DNA of 35,298 bases from Dehalococcoidia bacterium (GTDB lineage Bacteria > Chloroflexota > Dehalococcoidia > DSTF01 > WHTK01), in contig DATLYJ010000107.1 of assembly GCA_035574915.1 (NCBI GenBank), positions 1 to 35,298 of the forward strand, given 5' to 3'. Under the pieces are notes generated by a model that was given only the letters and a program-made list of their open reading frames with translations, was not told where the DNA came from and searched no databases. The stretch's first letter is position 1, and each line of letters opens with the position of its first letter. Of this stretch, positions 31,293 to 35,298 are shown in pieces. The position numbers were made by a program, and so were the translations under genes.

Positions 31293-31868
31293 ATGTCTGA
31301 AAGGCAAGAAGACGAAGCGCGAATAGTTGACCGCAGGGCGTCGACCCTCCCAGACCGCAGCCAGGAGCAGAATGACCCCTCGGGGCAGGGCAGCAGCGCG
31401 GAGGCCCTTGCCAGGCAGCTGGCGGAGGAGACCGAGAAGGCCCAGGCCTACCTCGCGAACTGGCAGCGCGCCGCGGCCGACTATCAGAACTACAAACGCC
31501 GCGTGGAGCAGGAGCGCGAGGAGATGGGCCGCCTTGCTACGGCCGCGCTCATCATCAATATCCTGCCCATCCTCGACGATTTGGAGCGCGCCCTCCAGAG
31601 CATCGATTCGCACCTCGCCGGGTTGACCTGGGTGGACGGCATTCGCCTTATCTACCGCAAGTTCCAGGCGGTGCTCGAGATGAACGGGGTCAGGGAGATC
31701 CAGGCCGAGGGCGCCGACTTCGACCCCAATTACCACGAGGCCGTGGCTTTCGCCGAGGGCGAGGACGGCAAAGTGCTGAGCGTGGTGCAGAAGGGCTACA
31801 CCCTGAACAACCGGGTCCTGCGCCCGGCGATGGTTGTCGTTGGCAAGCCGAAGGACGCAGCCGGGTAG
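31293..31868 (+). CDS. grpE: Nucleotide exchange factor GrpE
   Basis: This is a 191-residue co-chaperone that releases ADP from DnaK. I choose the ATG at 31293, which has TGAGGA five bases upstream; an ATG at 31275 is possible but lacks a site. After a charged, disordered start there is the long coiled-coil helix (AEETEKAQAYLANWQRAAADYQNYKRR). The four-helix and beta-wing domain follows, including DLERAL and the closing RPAMVVVGKP. The region with YHEAVAF is conserved in GrpE. It lies between hrcA and the TPR-like gene. Confidence 0.95.
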   Translation: MSERQEDEARIVDRRASTLPDRSQEQNDPSGQGSSAEALARQLAEETEKAQAYLANWQRAAADYQNYKRRVEQEREEMGRLATAALIINILPILDDLERALQSIDSHLAGLTWVDGIRLIYRKFQAVLEMNGVREIQAEGADFDPNYHEAVAFAEGEDGKVLSVVQKGYTLNNRVLRPAMVVVGKPKDAAG

Positions 31869-31923
31869 GCTGCATTTTGCGCCACTGCCGCGGGCATGGG
31901 GCGCGGCACGAGGGGACAGGGAC

Positions 31924-32451
31924 ATGCCGTTGTTCGGCGGTAAGACTCGGCCGAAGCTGGACGGATTGACGAAGGAGGAAGAGAAGCAGCGGGACGCGCT
32001 GAACCCGGAAGTGCTGCGACGCGCCGGCGAGAAGGGCGTTGCCGGACAGATGCCGGCCGCGGCAGCCGTGCTGCGCGAGAAGATGGAGGCGGAGAAGGAC
32101 AACTATCTCTGGCCCCTCTTGCTCGGATGGCAGATGCGGGCGATGACTCGCTTCGACCAGTCCGTCGAGGCCTTCAAGGAGGCTTCGCGCAGGGCCCCCT
32201 CCGAAATCAGGGCGTACTTTGGCGCCGGCAATGCCTACTGGGACGCGGCGCAGGCGCGTATCAACGCCCCTTCAGACGCGCCCATCACCGGCGCGATGAC
32301 GGAGATGACGATCGAGAACCTCCTGCACGAGTCGAAGCGCAATTTCGCCCGGGCGCTCGAACTTGCGCAGGACAAGGAGGAGCGAGAGCGCCTGCGTAAT
32401 GCGATCAGCAATGTAGACGCGGTGCTCGCCAAACGCGCCGGCAGGCTCTAG
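31924..32451 (+). CDS. TPR-like protein within the heat-shock operon
   Basis: This is a 175-residue soluble protein from the ATG at 31924, with GAGGGGACAGGG upstream; the longer frame to 31834 overlaps grpE. It starts MPLFGGKTRPKLDGLTKEEE. From about residue 57 it has helix pairs that look like tetratricopeptide units: WPLLLGWQMRAMTRFDQSVEAFKEASRRAPSEIRAYFGAGNAYWDAA and later SKRNFARALELAQDKEERERL. No signal peptide or membrane helix is seen. Its place between grpE and dnaK suggests a chaperone-related or co-regulated role. It occupies the slot that in other bacteria may hold dnaJ-type genes. The function is unknown. Confidence 0.75.
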   Translation: MPLFGGKTRPKLDGLTKEEEKQRDALNPEVLRRAGEKGVAGQMPAAAAVLREKMEAEKDNYLWPLLLGWQMRAMTRFDQSVEAFKEASRRAPSEIRAYFGAGNAYWDAAQARINAPSDAPITGAMTEMTIENLLHESKRNFARALELAQDKEERERLRNAISNVDAVLAKRAGRL

Positions 32452-32531
32452 GACCAGCCTGGACTCCGCCAGCGCCCGCCGGAACAGGGCGAAGGCTATC
32501 GACGACAACTGAGTGATTTGGAGATAACGCA

Positions 32532-34412
<1,881 letters not shown>

Positions 34413-34441
34413 GCGGGCCGCCGTCCGCCAGTTGTGAATCG

Positions 34442-34474
34442 AGAGGGCCGGCTTACCGCCGGCCCTCTGTGTTT
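34442..34474 (+). terminator. Terminator after dnaK
   Basis: AGAGGGCCGGC (34442-34452) and GCCGGCCCTCT (34458-34468) form a perfect 11-bp stem with a five-base loop. GTGTTT follows. It is 30 bases after the dnaK stop and ends the heat-shock operon. The U-run is short, so it is a strong stem with a weak tail. Confidence 0.75.
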
Positions 34475-34758
34475 GCTGGCGGCTTTGTGCTCGAGCGGAA
34501 GAGCGAACCGTGCCTGCCCTCCCGACAGCGTCAGGTCGACAACGCCGTGGAAGTCGTCACCATCGATGAAACCAGGGCTTCGAGTCCAGCCGGCGGCTAT
34601 GCCGGACGCCATCCTGCGGGTCCGGTCGTGTTCGGGCTGGCGCGCGGCATGCGTCAAAGCAGCCGCGACGCGGACAATCGCCTCGGACCTCAGGCGGCTC
34701 GAACTTCACGGCGTCCACACTGATATGCTGATCTCACTCGCGTACAACGGGGCAAGGC
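34475..34758. other. Gap between the heat-shock operon and the DUF58 gene
   Basis: This stretch of 284 bases contains no gene that I trust. Open frames on both strands here look like chance at this GC content. A promoter for the DUF58 gene is expected but I see no convincing -35/-10 pair. GGGGCAAGG directly before the ATG at 34759 can serve as a ribosome binding site. Confidence 0.4.
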
Positions 34759-35298
34759 ATGACTGCGGCCACCACGGAGCTGGCGCCGGGACTCACGCCG
34801 GAAGAGATGCTGGCGCGCGTGCGGCGGCTGCAGATCAAGGCGCGACGCCTGGTGCGCATGCTGTTCTTCGGCGAGTATCACTCGGTCTTCCGCGGCAAAG
34901 GCATCGAGTTCAGCGAGGTGCGCGAATACCTCCCGGGCGACGAAGTCCGCACGATCGACTGGAATGTCACGGCCCGAATGGGCTCGCCCTATGTGAAGAA
35001 GTTCGTCGAGGAGCGCGAGCTCACCGTCTATCTGCTCGTCGACCTCAGCGCCTCGGCCGCCTTCAGCACGACTAACATCACCAAGCGCGACCTTGCGGCC
35101 GAGGTGTCAACGCTACTGGCCTTCGCCGCCGAGGCCAACAATGACAAGGTCGGCCTCATTGCCTTCACGGACCGCGTGGAGCTGTACCTGCGCCCGCGCA
35201 AAGGACAGCACCACGTCCTGCGCATGGCGCGAGACCTGATCTACCACCGGACCAGGGGCACCGGCACCAGCATCGAGGCGGCGACAGATTTCCTGATG
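34759..35298 (+). CDS. DUF58 domain protein, truncated at the window end
   Basis: This is the first 180 codons of a gene that continues beyond the window. The protein starts MTAATTELAPGLTPEE and has MLARVRRLQIKARRLVRMLFFGEYHSVFRGKG. The DUF58 signature follows, EFSEVREYLPGDEVRTIDWNVTARMG at about residues 51-76. Next is a von Willebrand A-like part, VYLLVDLSASAAF and DKVGLIAFTD. DUF58 proteins usually stand beside a MoxR-type AAA ATPase and VWA/transglutaminase genes and are linked to membrane or cell-surface processes. Such partners are presumably outside the window. It lacks the membrane helices seen at the N-terminus of some DUF58 proteins, so it is the soluble type. Confidence 0.9.
   Translation, partial: MTAATTELAPGLTPEEMLARVRRLQIKARRLVRMLFFGEYHSVFRGKGIEFSEVREYLPGDEVRTIDWNVTARMGSPYVKKFVEERELTVYLLVDLSASAAFSTTNITKRDLAAEVSTLLAFAAEANNDKVGLIAFTDRVELYLRPRKGQHHVLRMARDLIYHRTRGTGTSIEAATDFLM

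Noticed and set aside
34434-35075. 213-codon frame across the terminator and the DUF58 gene
   Set aside because: It starts inside the dnaK terminator and is out of frame with the clear DUF58 protein that begins at 34759.

Overview
The window is GC-rich, densely coded bacterial DNA. It most likely comes from a Chloroflexota (Dehalococcoidia-like) genome or another high-GC monoderm. The reasons are a CIRCE/HrcA heat-shock operon, a LexA gene with a Gram-positive-type SOS box, a Tad/Flp pilus locus without an outer-membrane secretin, and many GTG/TTG starts. The assignment is an inference; there is no rRNA or tRNA gene in the window.

Layout. 1-3486: the tail of a glycine-rich RNA-binding protein, a zinc-ribbon membrane protein, a secreted VWA/FHA-like protein, a 33-codon peptide gene with a near-perfect Shine-Dalgarno, an ECF sigma factor with a short possible anti-sigma partner, and a small membrane protein. 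3656-7301: three membrane proteins of the glycan-transfer type (GT-C-like, GtrA-like, GT-C-like). 7430-16007: a complete monoderm Tad/Flp pilus operon in the order pilin, pilin-like, TadE, TadG, CpaB, CpaE, CpaF, TadB, TadC, prepilin peptidase, ending with DUF192. 16164-18860: an acyltransferase-3/SGNH fusion, then two small proteins with C-terminal membrane tails, the first of which looks like a degenerate sigma region 2. 18912-24591: a glutamate-1-semialdehyde aminomutase-type aminotransferase, a tandem CaiB/BaiF CoA-transferase, a family 5 uracil-DNA glycosylase, a small membrane protein and DNA polymerase III delta. 24638-30076 (minus strand): a lone dipeptide-type ABC ATPase, LexA, FolC, a ketosynthase homologue without catalytic residues, and FabH. 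30150-34474: the hrcA-grpE-TPR-dnaK operon with promoter, CIRCE and terminator. 34759 to the end: a DUF58 protein, truncated by the window edge.

How the parts work together. The Tad genes form one translationally coupled operon, with overlaps of 1 to 4 bases at most junctions. A stem-loop after the first pilin gene buries the ribosome binding site of the second, which would keep the major pilin in excess. The membrane sugar-transfer genes just upstream may decorate the pilus or the cell surface (inference). The heat-shock operon carries an extra TPR-like gene. FabH and HrcA are transcribed from back-to-back promoters whose -35 boxes are five bases apart, with CIRCE only on the hrcA side.

The less ordinary items are the membrane-tailed sigma-like pair (18234-18860), the ketosynthase homologue that has lost its whole catalytic set beside FabH, the CpaE pseudo-receiver domain, the Asp-to-Glu change in the first half of the CoA-transferase, the degenerate FHA domain, and the 33-residue peptide divergent from the ECF sigma gene.
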